From: Myoxocephalus aenaeus
Taxonomy: Eukaryota > Chordata > Actinopteri > Perciformes > Cottidae
Direction of reading: 5' to 3'
Length of the DNA stretch: 64,000 bases
Assembly: GCA_038501785.1 (NCBI GenBank)
Contig: JBAMJR010000099.1
Location: 757,501-821,500, forward strand
The position numbers and the translations under genes are program-made. Each line of letters opens with the position of its first letter. The stretch's first letter is position 1. The notes beneath the pieces are model-generated. The model was not told the DNA's origin and did no database searches. It worked only from the letters and a program-made list of their open reading frames with translations. Positions 46,555-59,166 of this stretch are shown here, piece by piece.

Positions 46555-47560
46555 GTATCTATCCAAGATTGTCGCAAGTTTGCGGATGATACAACGGTCA
46601 TTGGAATGATCACTGGTGGGGCTGAGACGGCGTACAGAAGAGAGGTGGTGGAACTTGTGGCCTGTTGTCGGGATAATAATCTCTCCTTGAACGCAGACAA
46701 GACCAATGAGATGATTATCGACCCAAGGAGGAAGAGGGTGTAGCACGCACCACTTTGCATAGTTGGGACAGAGGTGGAAAAGGTGAAAACCTTTAAATTC
46801 CTCAGAACGCACATCAGCGAGGACCTCACCTGGTCTCATAAACTCAAAGGTCGCAACGACTGTATTTCCTAAGAAGGCTGAGGAAATTTGGCATGCCATC
46901 CAAGATTCTCAGCAACTTCTACCGATGTACGGTCGAGAGCGTCCTTACCAGCTCAATCACAGTATGGTATGGAAACTGCACTGCCCAGGACAGGAAGGCA
47001 CTCCAACGTGTGATACAAACTGCAAAGTACATCTCAGGAGCAGCCTTCCCCTCTCTTCAGGACATTTACTCCACCAGGGTAACCAGGAGATCAGCCCACA
47101 TCATCAGGGACACAACACACCCTTAGCACAGTCTCTTCTCGCTCCTGCCATCAGGCAGACGCTACAGGAGTCCAGAACCACGAGACTGACAAACAGTTTC
47201 TACCCGCAGGCCATCAGGCTGGTGAACACAAACACACATCACTGAACTGTGAATGGCTGCTGCTGTGACTTCATTCATGTCACGGCCATACTTTGGATAT
47301 TGTATTGTTGCAATGCATAGTGCACTTTATACACTTTATACATATTCTTGTGCAATACTGTCACTATATTTTGTGCCTTATTTTTATTTATATATTTTTT
47401 GCCTTAAGCTTATTTCATTTAATTTTATCCTTAAAATGTATTGTAATTATTGTAATTCTGTGTTAGGAGGACCCAGCAAAATAAGCTTTTCATTGTACAG
47501 AATAACTGCCTGTTATCTGTGCATATGACATTAAAAATATCTTGAATCTTGAAGATCGTC
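46555..47560 (+). mobile_element. Rex1-like LINE fragment, plus strand
   Basis: Broken coding sequence: KFADDTTVIGMITGG (catalytic FADD), DNNLSLNADKTNEMIID, a stop near 46741, VEKVKTFKFLRTHISEDLTW, a lost stretch at about 46850, FLRRLRKFGMPSKILSNFY, VLTSSITVWYGNC, then FSLLPSGRRYRS after further frame changes. The 3' UTR runs to a TTGAATCTTGAA-type tail near 47550. The first part of the reverse transcriptase is absent. Related to but diverged from the LINE at 1-2840. Confidence 0.82.
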
Positions 47561-50407
47561 TCATGTGCAATATCTCAGTTCATACCTCCATGAATTCATG
47601 TTTTTGACACTTACCAGTCACCGTTTAGCTCATCAGGAGCTCATCTTCAACCTCTCTAAATTCTGCCACATAATCATGCACACTATGGCAATGCTTGTGT
47701 AGAATGTTTACCATCATTTTAGTTCTACTTTTACTATTATTGCTGCTACTTCTGTTGCGGAACGCCACGGCTGCGGTTATAACTGTTCACTGTTCCTCAT
47801 CATGTTACTGCATTGTGTTGTCATCAAACAACTTAAATGTTTACTGTTGTCTTGTGTTTACTGTGACTGATCCAAGTTGTCTATTTCCTCATGAGAATTG
47901 TATCAGTTACCTTGATTATGAAACCTTAGCAACTAAAATGTTGCTTGCAGAGCATGTTGCTATGCTTCTTCCTCAAGCCTTGATATTGCTTTCTCTATAA
48001 ATAGGTTCATCTCTGCTGAGGTCAAACTGCTTCATCCAGCCTAATGAATACAAAGTCAGATCCCCATTATCAACAGTAGAACAGTACAATCATACAACAG
48101 TACAATCAGAAGATTTACATTGCTGGCATTCTTATGTAACGTAAAATGAACGGGTCAGGAAACATGGACAGATTTTGGAGAGTACGTTGGTTAGTAAAGC
48201 TGCCAAGTGCCTCCAAGCATTTGTCTCATTGGCTACATTTAGATATGTTTGGTCTACTAATCCTTATTGTACTCTGTACCTGGAGCAAATCTAAAAAAAG
48301 CTCAAGTCTATCACGAATTCTATATAAAACTATATATCAACTACAATCCTGAACCTGATATTGTCCTATTGCCATTAACAATCCTAAACCTGCTCTCTTA
48401 GCCATATGCCATACTATTCTTGAACTAAAGAATACAAGAATATAAACATATGTTATACATGTATCTATGAATAGATATTCTAAAGGTTAAATTTGCAATA
48501 CGGTAAAGGAAATGCCAAGGTACACTATTTCTCTTCATGAACACAAGGTCTCTACAGTGTTATTGTGGAAGACTTGTTAATTTCCACCACTCAATTACAT
48601 TACCAGGCTTCTCCTTCACCTTGACTTGTGAGTCCTTCATCTATAAATAGGCTTATCTCCACTGGGGTCAAGCTGCTATGTTCCTTTTTGGATGTGCAAG
48701 CAGCAGTTTGTTTTATAATTGGAAGACTCTTAGTTTGTTTTTCTTCTCACGTGAAAATGGCTTTATATCACAGAGTGTGTACACTTGCGGAATCACACCA
48801 GTGGACCTTACAGCAGTTCTGATTGGCTCTTTTTTTAAATCAAACAACCATCTGGAGGCTTCCTATTGGGCTTAATGATTATTGCCTAGCAGTGCTGCTG
48901 CAGTTGTGCACTAATGAGTGAATCTATATGCAGGTGCACATATATACAAACATGCACACATAGAGGTATACACATAGTTCTTTGTGCCAAACTGTTGCTC
49001 AGATTGTGAATTACAGTTACTGTAACACTAGTTGAATTTCCTATCAGGATTCAATGCTAACCATAGCATTTTGTGTAATACATCATGACATACATATTGT
49101 ATAAGTGGAGCTTAATTTGCTTCACTTTGTCAATTTGGAAAATCAGTATCACTCTGTGATTGAAGTGCATCATTATTCAACCCTGAGGTCTTGACTAGGA
49201 CATCACAATGCCTCCATACAGGCTCCTGTCCTTTAGAGGCTGTATGCACTGAAGAGGATATTCCCTTTTCACCATCCAAAGTCCAAGGGTCTGAGGTGGA
49301 GCCCAGACATAATTGTCTCCATGGCCTTTTGTGCACTCAGCAAGGCAAGATAGGGAGTTCATTTGCCGTGAAAATGTATATCTGCCTTTTCCTTGGCTTC
49401 TGGTGTTCCCTTCCTGACCACACACATACAGCAGTAGAGGTATTCCTTTTGTAGGCCGCAGCCCCCATCTCTGACACAGCAATTGTTTTATTGCCCACTA
49501 AAGCTTAATGCTCCACTCCTTTTTGATATTGCATTATTTATTTATTTCCCTGTGCTGCCTGTGAGCTCCTATGAACGATTGGGCGCCTTGGGCCTGCTGC
49601 GACATGATCTCTGGCGGTATTAAATATATTGCCAGTATTTGTTTCCTACCTCTAAGTGGATCGGACGACACTGCAGACAAATACTCATCCTCCAAAGTAG
49701 AAGAGCCTTGACAACAAACCAAGTATGTCCTCTGCTCCATAATCCTTATTGTATTCAGCATTCTGGTGTGGCTTGAATGGGGGAATAGAAAACTGTTATT
49801 ATCTAACTCATTGTTGTGTTTGCCTGGTATGGATTTTGTGCATCAAATGTAGCATCGCACAACTGTAGCGATAGTACTGCGTGTGGTTTAATATCATTTA
49901 CATTACACACCCATCTAAGCAACAGTGCTTTCAAAAGACACAATACAATCTACACTATACAAAATCAAATAAAAATAAAAAGCCAGCCTATAGTAACCAT
50001 AAAGTAAAGTTTACAGAGAAAAGCAGACAATATTGAGAATACGTGCTTGAAAGGCTTCCGTCTGCAAAGTCTGTTATTTTACTATATCATAGTGCCTCAT
50101 TTTACCTTATGGTTGGTTATAACAGCTTTTTAGAAAGACCAATGAAATAACTGAGAAAATATATTACCAGGCTGACGCTAGTAAAACAGAGGTACAGCAT
50201 AAAAACAGGAGAGGCAACATCAAACATATCACTTCCTTCACAAAAAAGTGAGGGGTGGGTGTCAGGACTGGAACCAAGATAGGCAATTCATTTAATACTT
50301 TTTATAAATGGACTTAGGGAAAAGGTGGCTTGCTGTATAGAAAAACAAACATCATGACAGTTCTGTCACTTTCCAGATCACAATACACTTGAAAATAATT
50401 TAGTAAG
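47561..50407. other. No gene seen; short direct repeat
   Basis: A diverged direct repeat of about 40 bp occurs at 47995-48036 and 48641-48682 (ctataaataggttcatctct and variant). No exon with splice signals was recognised. Overlapping open frames at 49130-49482 lack motifs. Confidence 0.45.
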
Positions 50408-50412
50408 CTTAT

Positions 50413-50984
50413 TATAACGGGTGTGGTACGGGCCCAGAAGCAGTACGACGGACACACAGAACAGTTGAACAAAGCTTTATTCCAGGCAGAAGACACAACA
50501 GGCAAACAGTCCCGAATCAGCTCACGTGGAAAAATTAACTCGGTGGAACGCCAAGCCATCAGGGGAGAAGGCAGACAGAAACCGGAGGGAGCAGAGGACA
50601 TTCTCGTGGTCGGGGACGGAAGGCTGAGTCGTTTACCGGAACAGAGACGGAGAAATCCAAAAATGCAGGGTTGGCAACGGGAAACCAGTCGGAGGGTCAG
50701 GGCTGGAAGGTCTGGCATAAATGCGGCGAACGATCTGGCAGAGAGTGTGGGTGAGACTTGGGTTTAAATACTAAAGATAGAGTGGGCAGGTGAGAGGGAT
50801 TGAGCTGATGAGGTGGGCATGACTAACAGGTGCACTGCATGAGCTGATAGGTGAGCGAGAGATAGAGTGGCAGGAGAGAAGGGGCAGAGCTGGGGCAGAG
50901 CTGTGACGGGCTGGTGAGGTGGGAGTGGCTGAGAGGTGAGTGTGATGCAGACTGACAGGGGAGTATGGAAGCTGAACTGTGACA
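50413..50984 (-). mobile_element. Solo LTR, 572 bp, 5-bp target duplication
   Basis: Minus-strand LTR starting TGTCACAGTTCAGC and ending ACACCCGTTATA. Both sides carry cttat (50408-50412 and 50985-50989). A TATTTAAA box (near 50765) and a GGAATAAAGC polyadenylation signal (about 50474-50483) lie in the expected order. No internal region remains, so it arose by recombination between two LTRs of a Gypsy-like element. Open frames inside are chance. Confidence 0.85.
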
Positions 50985-50989
50985 CTTAT

Positions 50990-53094
50990 TCTATGGATTA
51001 CTGATGAGAACTGTCAGGACAAAAATACATGACAATTTAGCATCTAGCAAAACTAAATCTCCGGATGAACTCCAAAAGCCTGTAAGGGGACCTTGTACGT
51101 GGATATTTATTTATTTTGTCGAACAACACATTTCAAGGTCAAGAAAGAAGTTTCACACGCACACAAATTCCTGTTGAAATCAGTATGATTCTGAATGTCA
51201 CAGAGCAACATAAATGAAAATACAAGTATGTGGAAGTTCCCAGGTCATGGAATGGTTGAGACCGAAACACACAGAACCAGTGTATTTTCAAACAGGGCCC
51301 ACTGGGTGAATTTAGTATAGGAATTCATATTTTATCCACGATTCAAGGCCTCAGTGTCCTGACAAAATTCTATTGAATTTATTGGAAATCATGACAATTC
51401 CGTACCCAGTATTGATGTAGAACAGAAGTGGTGGACGACTGCAGTATCTCTCTCATACCAACGTAATCTCCATATCTTGGCCTTTCTTATTACTAACCAT
51501 CCAATCTTTCTCTATCGTTCACTCTTTGAAGCTATAACAAAAGAGAAAAATTGAGAGAGTTATCACAGTTTTTGCATAACCAGCCCATCAGTCTCGTCCA
51601 AAATCATGTTTATTCATTTTGCCCTCAGGGGAGAGGGAGTAAAAGGGAGATGATTAAATTCTAATTTGACCTCTATCATAATTTAGCTGAGCCTATTATG
51701 ATGTCAATCATTTTAACTCAATACAGCAGAGAGGAGAGAGTGACTGTGTGGAAAAGGGAGAGGGGCGTATATACAGTTTGGGGACAACACAGTCAATGTA
51801 TCACATTGGTTTTATTCAGCAACATGTCATTTGTGAACATGGGGCATAAAAAAAACGACGGACTTGACTAAAGCTAGGGAAGGTTGCTTTTCAGTGTGTA
51901 AAATTCAACTGCGTCGGGGATATTCTTTTCTTGTTCGGGTGAGTCATAGAGGTGATGGAAGTCATAGGAATGAAAATAAATATATTGGTGTTTTCTAGCT
52001 CACTCTGTTGAGGTCTGTGTCATTTGTATTGGCTTTGTGCATTTGTTTTTAAAAAGTACTGTATAAATAGGGTGCTGTTTTTTTCAACTTGTGGATTTTG
52101 ACAACAGCAAAATGCATTACTGTACCAAGGTAACTGGAATTACAGGCCTCTGTCTTTTTCAGTTAATTAGGAGACAGACTTGTATCCAAACAAGAGACTC
52201 AGCTGCAAAGCAAAACCCTGCAGATTGTACTGATGCAGTTTTTCCAAAAGAGCACCGCAATTGAGTATTGTTCAAGTTGAGGGACTAAAACGAGACCAAT
52301 GAAATAATAATCTTGGTATGGAGCATGCCTTTTGATCTCCATGGCCCTAGCATTGGGTCAAGCTTTCTTAATTGTCTTACAACCCTGAAATAACCATAAT
52401 GTGGGAAACCCTAATCAAGGTTGTTTCAATGTGACAAAGCTCCATTCAAAGCAACGGAGGACATAATACAACTGTTTTCACAGGCGAAGTTGTACTTTGC
52501 AAGACTGGTAAAATCTAAGTTATGTGTAAAACCAGTCATCATAAACAATTTCTTCATACAGACAGGAGTTTATATTACGTTGTCAACCCCATCTATACAC
52601 AGCACCACATGCTACATCCTCCAATGATTAACAAAATAATGAATCAACACTTTTATAAACAGTGTCAACACAAATACAACACTATAACCTTCATGGATGG
52701 TCATTGCAAAACCCTTTTATAAGACTACATACGTTTTAGCTAGGTGTACTTAATAAACTGGCAACCCAGCGTATACATTGTTGATCTCCATGTGTAACAT
52801 GAGCAGTATTGCTCCCATTTAGTCTCCGACTGCCACGCCTCTGCAGATCTGTACAGAACGGTCTTTTGATGCTTCTCATTGATGGCTGAGGATACTAAGT
52901 GCTGTAAACACGATTATGTCTCTCTCCCGGTAAATCACTCTCTGTGTTTTCTGTTATAGGTCTGTAGGTGGTATAATTATAATGTTATTGATTGTGTTTG
53001 ATTGTACTGATGTTTCTGATTAGAGGCTTTGAGTCTGTGCGTGTTTGACTGTGGATTGCATGATGAAATGCAGGTAAACTTCAACATGCTATAT
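50990..53094. other. No gene seen
   Basis: No exon, RNA gene or repeat border recognised in 2.1 kb of AT-rich sequence. Confidence 0.45.
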
Positions 53095-53095
53095 G

Positions 53096-53136
<41 letters not shown>

Positions 53137-53250
53137 ATCTGCAGTGCACAGCTGCACGTGCTTCTTTTTATCAGAGTCTCAAAGGCTAGACCACAGGGAT
53201 CCACTCAGCTCTCTCTTTCTCTCTCTCTCTCCCTCTCTGTCTCTCTCTCT
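53095..53250 (+). repeat. TG and CT microsatellites
   Basis: A (TG)n run at 53095-53133 and a (CT)n-rich run at 53209-53250, separated by about 75 bp. Open frames here are simple-sequence products. Confidence 0.9.
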
Positions 53251-53699
53251 GAAAGAAAGAAAGGGGATAAAAAGTGACATAAACCCTTAAGAACTTCAAT
53301 TCATCACCACTTTTTCTTTTCCGCTCCCTTATATCCATGGTGTCCTTTTTTGCCTGTTATTGTGACTATAAATTGTTCAAGCAAAGCTGCTGCTTATGTG
53401 CAATATGTGAAAGGTCTTTTTATATGTTATTTGTATTTTCATTAAGTGTTGGTAATGTGGGGCTGTGTGCTCTTTGTTTATTAAATATACTAAATAATAT
53501 ATTATAGTTAATTATTTGATTTATTTTTTTGTATTAAGAATCTTAATCCAAGTAGCTAGTAAATAATATTGTCCAACATTTCCCTCTTAAGTGTAATACA
53601 TATAAATTAAGATACCATTGAAATACCCAAGTAAATACGAGTACCTCACACTTGTACTTAAGTACAGCATTTGAGTGGCCTAAATGTAATTGAACACAC

Positions 53700-54050
53700 G
53701 TGGTGGAGTCATTCTGCTTCTAGGAATCCACCATAACCAAGGACCTCAAGTGGAAGCTGAACATCAGCTCCATCACCAAGAAGGATCAGCAGAGGATGTT
53801 CTTCCTGAGGCAGCTGAAGAAATTCAACTTCAACGTTTACACTGCCATTATTTGGTCCATCATCACCTCCTCCATCACATCAGCATATTATCCGCTCTGC
53901 TGAGAGGGTGATTGGCTGCAATCTGCCGTACCTCCATGACTTGTTCGCCTCCAGGACCGTGAGACGGACAAGAAAGATTGTAACCGACACCTCTCACCCT
54001 GGACACAATCTCTTTGAGTCCCTTCCCTCTGGCAGGAGTTCAATAACTCA
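53700..54050 (+). mobile_element. CR1/Rex1-type LINE C-terminal remnant
   Basis: Encodes SITKKDQQRMFFLRQLKKF, then RVIGCNLPYLHDLFASRTVR and TDTSHPGHNLFESLPSGR in shifted frames, which corresponds to the end of the LINE polymerase (compare TKKAQRRLYFLRKLRKAG and LLPSGRRYRS at 1-2840). Several frame changes; no 3' tail identified. Confidence 0.7.
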
Positions 54051-54284
54051 GACAATAAAAAACATTTGGGCTCATCATCAAAGCCAAGGAGCCCCACTGA
54101 CTCTTGCTCCTTTATCCCTAGGACAATTACAGACATTTATATATCACTGCACAACCTTTCCCTACAAGCAATTGTTAACATTAGCTAACACCAAAATATC
54201 ACAATATATTTCACCTGTGTGGGTGCCGGTTTTAGAAATGTGGGCGGACCAGGAAGGCTTCAGGACTCAGAAATGTGGGCCCCC

Positions 54285-56400
54285 CCCAAAAAAAAGAAGC
54301 TCCGGCCGTTTTGTGACTTTACAGGTACTATTAGGGGGTTTGTATTCCTTTGTTAGACTCCCACAAGCCCATACCGTTACGAGGATGTGTCTTTTATTGA
54401 AATACGAAGTTGTAAGGAGTACTTATTAACGTTTTTACGTTTTAAATTTACGGAGTTTACGTATAACCTTAACAGTTACTTACATTTTTTTTAAAACCAT
54501 AGGTCTCTTCTCACAAGGGTCACGATATTGTAGCTATTTGAATGAAGTTAACCTTCTGCACCCCCAGCCCCGCGGCGCCCATTATCGGACAAAGAAAAGA
54601 GACGAATAAGTCAAGTGACGTTTCCTAAAGGATCTCCAGAACTACAACGTTGATTAACTTCATCAATTGCTGAATACAGTAAAGCCTTGTGGGAAGAGTT
54701 CTATCAAAACAGAAAAAAATAAACTTACCGTTAAGTTTATATAATTACATAATTAAACCCCGTAGCCTCGACGTCACTTCAGGGCGGTGGCCGTAACTTT
54801 TCACTAGATCGTTCATAAGTACACTTTACAAAGTTGGATTTCAATAAAAGACACCTCTTTGTAACCCTATGAGCTTGTATGAGTCTAATAAAGCATTACA
54901 AATCATTTGTTGTACTATATTAGTACCTGAAAAATCTTGAACCTGAACTTTTTTCGACTACAGTGGCTTCCGTAGGCAGGGAGGTTTCTTAGACTGCGTC
55001 ACATCCTGGGAGGTGGTGTGGGGAATAAGGTCCAGAGTCCAAAAAGAGTTATACTAATAATTATTTAATAAAAGAATGATGACAGAACAGCTTATGCAAT
55101 CCCGATCGGGGTCCCTCCTTCCTCAGCGAACTCTACCGACCCGCACGTCCGTTTCGCTCGCGTCACCGTAGAGAAGAGCCCGCTTGCCACATGCAGTTAG
55201 TTTCTATTTCCCAGTCGCGGAGCTTAGAGCCCTTCCTATTGGTTAAAAGTCCTGTTTTAACACCTGGAGTGTTACTTTGCTTGTTCATTGGCCTGCAGCT
55301 TCAGGGGCGGAGCTATTCTTCTTCTTCTTTAGAAAAGGGTAGATTCTATCATCTCAAAAGTCAATGTTCAGCTCCGCCATCTCAGGCGAACAAGAGAACT
55401 ATAATTCCTTAAAGTGACAGTTCACTGCTCTAGCAACATGCAAGATTGTCTAACATCCATTCACACATTAATTCAAATTTGACCAACTAAGTTATTAAAA
55501 CTCTTCATTACTATGACATAAATCCATTTAATTTAGGGTTAAGAAACCCACATTACTCTATCAAAGATCAAACTTAAAACAGATGAAAATAACAAAGACA
55601 AAGATTAAACACACGTTATTATATTAACTTTGTTCAAAGCTTTTTTGTCACAGTTGAGAAGAACATAACTCTAATAAGAACATGCATGTGGTCTGGGGCA
55701 GTGGTTCAACTGGTCTGGCTGCAGGACTCACCATCACCCCTGAATGACCTGCCGAGGTCCAAAGCGAGGAACATTTTCAACTTCTCAATTTGATTTAATG
55801 AAAATATGGTACAGTTTGAACCTGAGATAGTATCACAGTATGCCAAACAAAGAAATATTCCCTTTTACACTCAATTAAAAAACAAAAAGTGCATCTTAAG
55901 GACACAAGGTAATACAACACACATAATTATATTAAATCGTCTCCACGATTTCATGGCTTTCAAGCCGTTGCGGGCCACATAAAATGACGTGGCGGGCCGG
56001 ATTCGACTCTGTAGGTTGTTGTTTAGGCCTTGAACCATGGAGTTGGAAACACTTGGGGGCGGCTCGAGAAGGCCTTTTTGGGGAATCTTGATCAAATTAT
56101 GCTCAGATCATGCTAGATGTTTATAGTTATGATCAAAATATGGTATAAAAGTTTCATGTTTGGAAATATACATTTTATTCAAAATAAAATTCTGAAAAAA
56201 TAAATATCAATTAACACAAATATTATAACTCATTTGGGGTTCATACGACTACTTGAAGAATGGGTACAGGGAACCCCAGAGCGCCATAGCCCGCGAATTT
56301 GGGGGCTCTGGGGCGCAAAAGACCATGTGGTTGCGGAGATAATTAAAGAAACGTTTTCTGGTGCTTCGTGCACTTGGTTTCCAAAAGGTTTTAATTAAAC
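54285..56400. repeat. Dispersed repeat mosaic, copy 2
   Basis: Holds direct and inverted copies of blocks seen at 40858-41730 and 43964-44090: 54285-54560 direct, about 54790-54960 inverted, 55515-55690 direct (core ttagggttaagaaacccaca), 56060-56232 inverted (ttggggttcatacgactact). A hAT-like phrase (gcgggccacataaaatgacg) lies at 55973-55992. The rearranged order suggests repeated nesting within one family. Confidence 0.65.
55007..55419 (-). mobile_element. Possible LTR
   Basis: On the minus strand it would start TGTCACTTTAAGG and end near CCACACCACCTCCCA. It includes two CCAAT-type motifs (attggttaaaag, cattggcctg on plus) and a minus-strand ATTAAA signal near 55060. I could not match a target duplication, so the borders are uncertain. 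Confidence 0.35.
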
Positions 56401-57000
56401 TTGTATATTTATATATATATATATACTTGTTTATTTTAAGCAATTTTATTTGCAGCTATGAACATTGGAGGACTGGCTGATGTGCAATAATAAATAAAGG
56501 CCCGTAACATGTCATTTTGCCTGGCAGTACCGTACTAAATATAAATGACGTGCGGAGAGACTCCCACTCTATATCAGGGGTTCTTAACCTTTTTGACCTC
56601 GGGGCCCGACTTTTCAAGTACAAAGTGCCCCGGGGTCCATTAAAATATTAACACTGTATTGGTTTATTAACTAATTGATCTCACTCTTGGTTTGGCTTGT
56701 ATTCAATAACTAAATCAAATCTACCTACAGTTCAACAAGCAACAACCTTGTCAAATAAATGACATGATGCAATGTGATCATCACAAAGACATGTATTGAT
56801 CATGTGTATGTAAACCTGCAAAGACATCAAGTGTTGGAACGAATCAAGCTAATACAATAACTAATTTAAAGGCTCAAGTCAGGCGTATTAACACAAAAAT
56901 AACTAATTATTTGATTTTTCTACAAAAACAAGGAGGACTAAAAAAAACTGAGAAAAAAATTGAAATTTGATAAATACATAATGTGGTAATAAAAGAAATA

Positions 57001-57190
57001 CACTGCACAATTATTAGGAAAGTAGTTTTTCTCGGATTAATTGTATTATTGAACTACTACAGTGCTCTTGGTTAATCCACAATGTTAATAAACCTCAAAC
57101 CTGAATTTTTAAGACAGTACAAGTGAGGTTTTTACTTTCTTAGGAGAATATCTGTGTGTTCACAATTATTGGGCAACTATTAGTGTGCAG
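57001..57190 (+). mobile_element. Tc1/mariner-like terminal fragment
   Basis: Begins after TA with cactgcacaattattaggaa, followed by an inner copy (cacaattattgggcaactat) at about 57160-57180. I recognise this as one end of a fish Tc1/mariner family with double repeats. The opposite end and transposase are missing. Confidence 0.6.
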
Positions 57191-57713
57191 AAAAGTGTGC
57201 ACACAATTCCAAATAATAATTTTCAAATTAAATAAACTGTAAATAACATTTAAATAAAGTGCTAATTAAAATATAGCCTTATGATGTGAATGATATGCTT
57301 CAGCAGTCTTCATTTTTGCAGAACCAGAAGTTGCTCTTCATATCTGTGACAGCTGGATTTCACAGCACATTTGGAGTTGCTCGTCAGTGACAGGCAGACC
57401 TTTTCTGCATCTGTAGTACATTGTCCTTTATCTGGAAAAATCCCACCGGCTTTCCCACGAGCGTTGGATGTTTGGTCTTTAGATATCGTTTTAGCTGTGA
57501 AGCCTTCAGTGCTGCGTTAGCTAGCGAGGCTAGCGTTAGCCCACACTCCACACAGGCTCAGGGCTCTGCCTCGTCCGTTCACAAAACCCTACTTCGTGAA
57601 GTCAGGATTATACTTGCACAAACATTTAGACGTTTGGGGGGGGGTGTTCGGCAGCACTTTCGTCTTCATGTTTTCGTTTTAAATACTTCTCTATAACTTT
57701 CGCTACAGGCTAA

Positions 57714-58510
57714 TGCTGCGTTCACACCAAACGCGGCACGATTTATTCGCGCGACCAGATGTATGCAAAGTCAATGCACAGATGCGACAGGTTGCGAAGG
57801 CACGAAATTTTCGGCGGGCGGCGTGACTGACGCGTTTTAGGTTGCGCGAATAATGCGTTTGACGCGGGACGAACAGAGCGAAGGACGCAGCGCGAATTCG
57901 CGCGAGTTGAAATATTTTATTTCATAGTTGCGTCAGCCAATCAGCGTTGAGAAGCTCCGCCCGTCACCACCGCCGTCTTGCCGTTGCTGAATCAAACTGT
58001 TGCTGCTCCGCCAGAAGTAGCGCTGGTAGCGGCCGTCATTCAGACGCTGTTGTGGGACTACAGATAAACTTATGAACCCAGACACGATGGAGTTCGATGT
58101 TTCGACGTATGTGGAATTTACACAAAAAGTATAAAGCAGAACTAGTGGTTATTTCCATGGTGGATGGTGGAAGCGGTATCCGTTTTACGGCCTGGAGGAG
58201 TCGGTGAAATTCACCGAGCTGTGTGTGGCTACAGATGGTGTTATGAACCCAAACACGAGGGTGTTTGACGTTCCGACATGTTTGGGACTTCCACAACAAG
58301 TATAACGCAGAAATAATGGTTATTTATTCCATGGTCGATAGTGGAAATGAAAGCTCCTTTCACGGAGAGAAGCGACGGCGATAAGCCACGGCCCCTTTGT
58401 CGCGGCGCGATTTCGCGTTTGGTGTGTACACCTTCTTTTCACTCGCGCGAGTAAACTGAAGCGGTAAACGTGGCGTGAAAAATCGTGTCACGTTTGGTGT
58501 GAACGCAGCA
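57714..58510. mobile_element. Harbinger-like element, 797 bp, TAA duplication
   Basis: Perfect 20-bp inverted ends (tgctgcgttcacaccaaacg, 57714-57733, and its complement 58491-58510) with TAA on both sides (57711-57713, 58511-58513). A 3-bp TWA duplication fits PIF/Harbinger. Near each end the sequence is CpG-rich (gcgcgaat). The interior carries a diverged direct repeat, about 58068-58165 and 58238-58335 (gtggttatttccatggt and variant). No transposase. Confidence 0.8.
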
Positions 58511-58964
58511 TAATGGCTGGCTGAGTTTCTTCTTCTGCATATTGGAGCTTGTTAAATAACTGACTGACGCATTACCGCCACCAAGTGGTGGGAAGCTGTA
58601 TTGTAACTGAGTGTCTCGTGGATAACAGTTATATCTCTGGTGTCTTCAATTGATAACCTATGCATTCCCGTGGCCCTCACGGCCCACAGGTGAAAAATGG
58701 AGCGTTTTTGGCGGCCCTCTAGGTGGCGCTCGCGGCCCAATGGGGGGCCGCGGCTCTATGGTTAAGAATCACTGCTCTATATCATGTTGTTTCATACAGG
58801 AAAACAGAAGCATGGAATCAATAATGTACATTGCTAATAGTAATCAGCATGTACATTGCTTGGAGAACAGTAATGTGAGTTACATCACCTTCCTCTCTCC
58901 ACTCCAACACGTTCCATCCTTTATTCCTGCTTAGCATATTACTTTATAGGAGATACAGGAGATA

Positions 58965-59166
58965 CATTACATTTAGCTGACGCTTTTATCCAAAGCGACT
59001 TACATTTTTGCTCTATACACTGTAGACACAGCAACAGGGAACAATTAGGGTTCAGTGTCTTGCTCAGGGACACTTTGACATGTGAGCTATGGGGGGACTG
59101 GGGATCGAACCGGCTACCTTGTGGTTGCGGGACGACCACTCATCCCCCTGAGCTACAGCCGCCCCC
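58965..59166 (-). mobile_element. tRNA-derived SINE (tail type 2)
   Basis: Minus-strand copy of the SINE family at 10230. Box A (ggcggctgtagctcag) is at 59148-59164 and box B (ggttcgatcccc) at 59100-59111. The body (catagctcacatgtcaaagt) is shared, but the tail is gtcgctttggataaaagcgt, a motif found at the 3' end of many fish retroposons. It lacks the tail of the other copy. Confidence 0.85.

Larger units (their letters stand above)
56575..58774. mobile_element. Complete hAT element, 2.2 kb, 8-bp target duplication
   Basis: Starts caggggttcttaacctttt and ends ctatggttaagaatcactg, imperfect inverted repeats of the Charlie-like hAT type. Both sides carry ctctatat (56567-56574 and 58775-58782). 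There is no transposase; the interior holds a Tc1-like end (57001-57190) and a Harbinger-like element (57714-58510). The right 130 bp are nearly identical to 2843-2979. Confidence 0.92.

Noticed and set aside
50314..50985. Proline-rich open frames at the solo LTR
   Set aside because: They lie inside an LTR with an exact target duplication and have no known domain.
53029..53290. Hydrophobic CVCVCV and SLSLSL peptides
   Set aside because: Translation of TG and CT microsatellites.
55190..55412. Host-gene CpG promoter
   Set aside because: CCAAT-like motifs and GC content suggested a promoter, but the block looks more like an LTR and no exon follows it.
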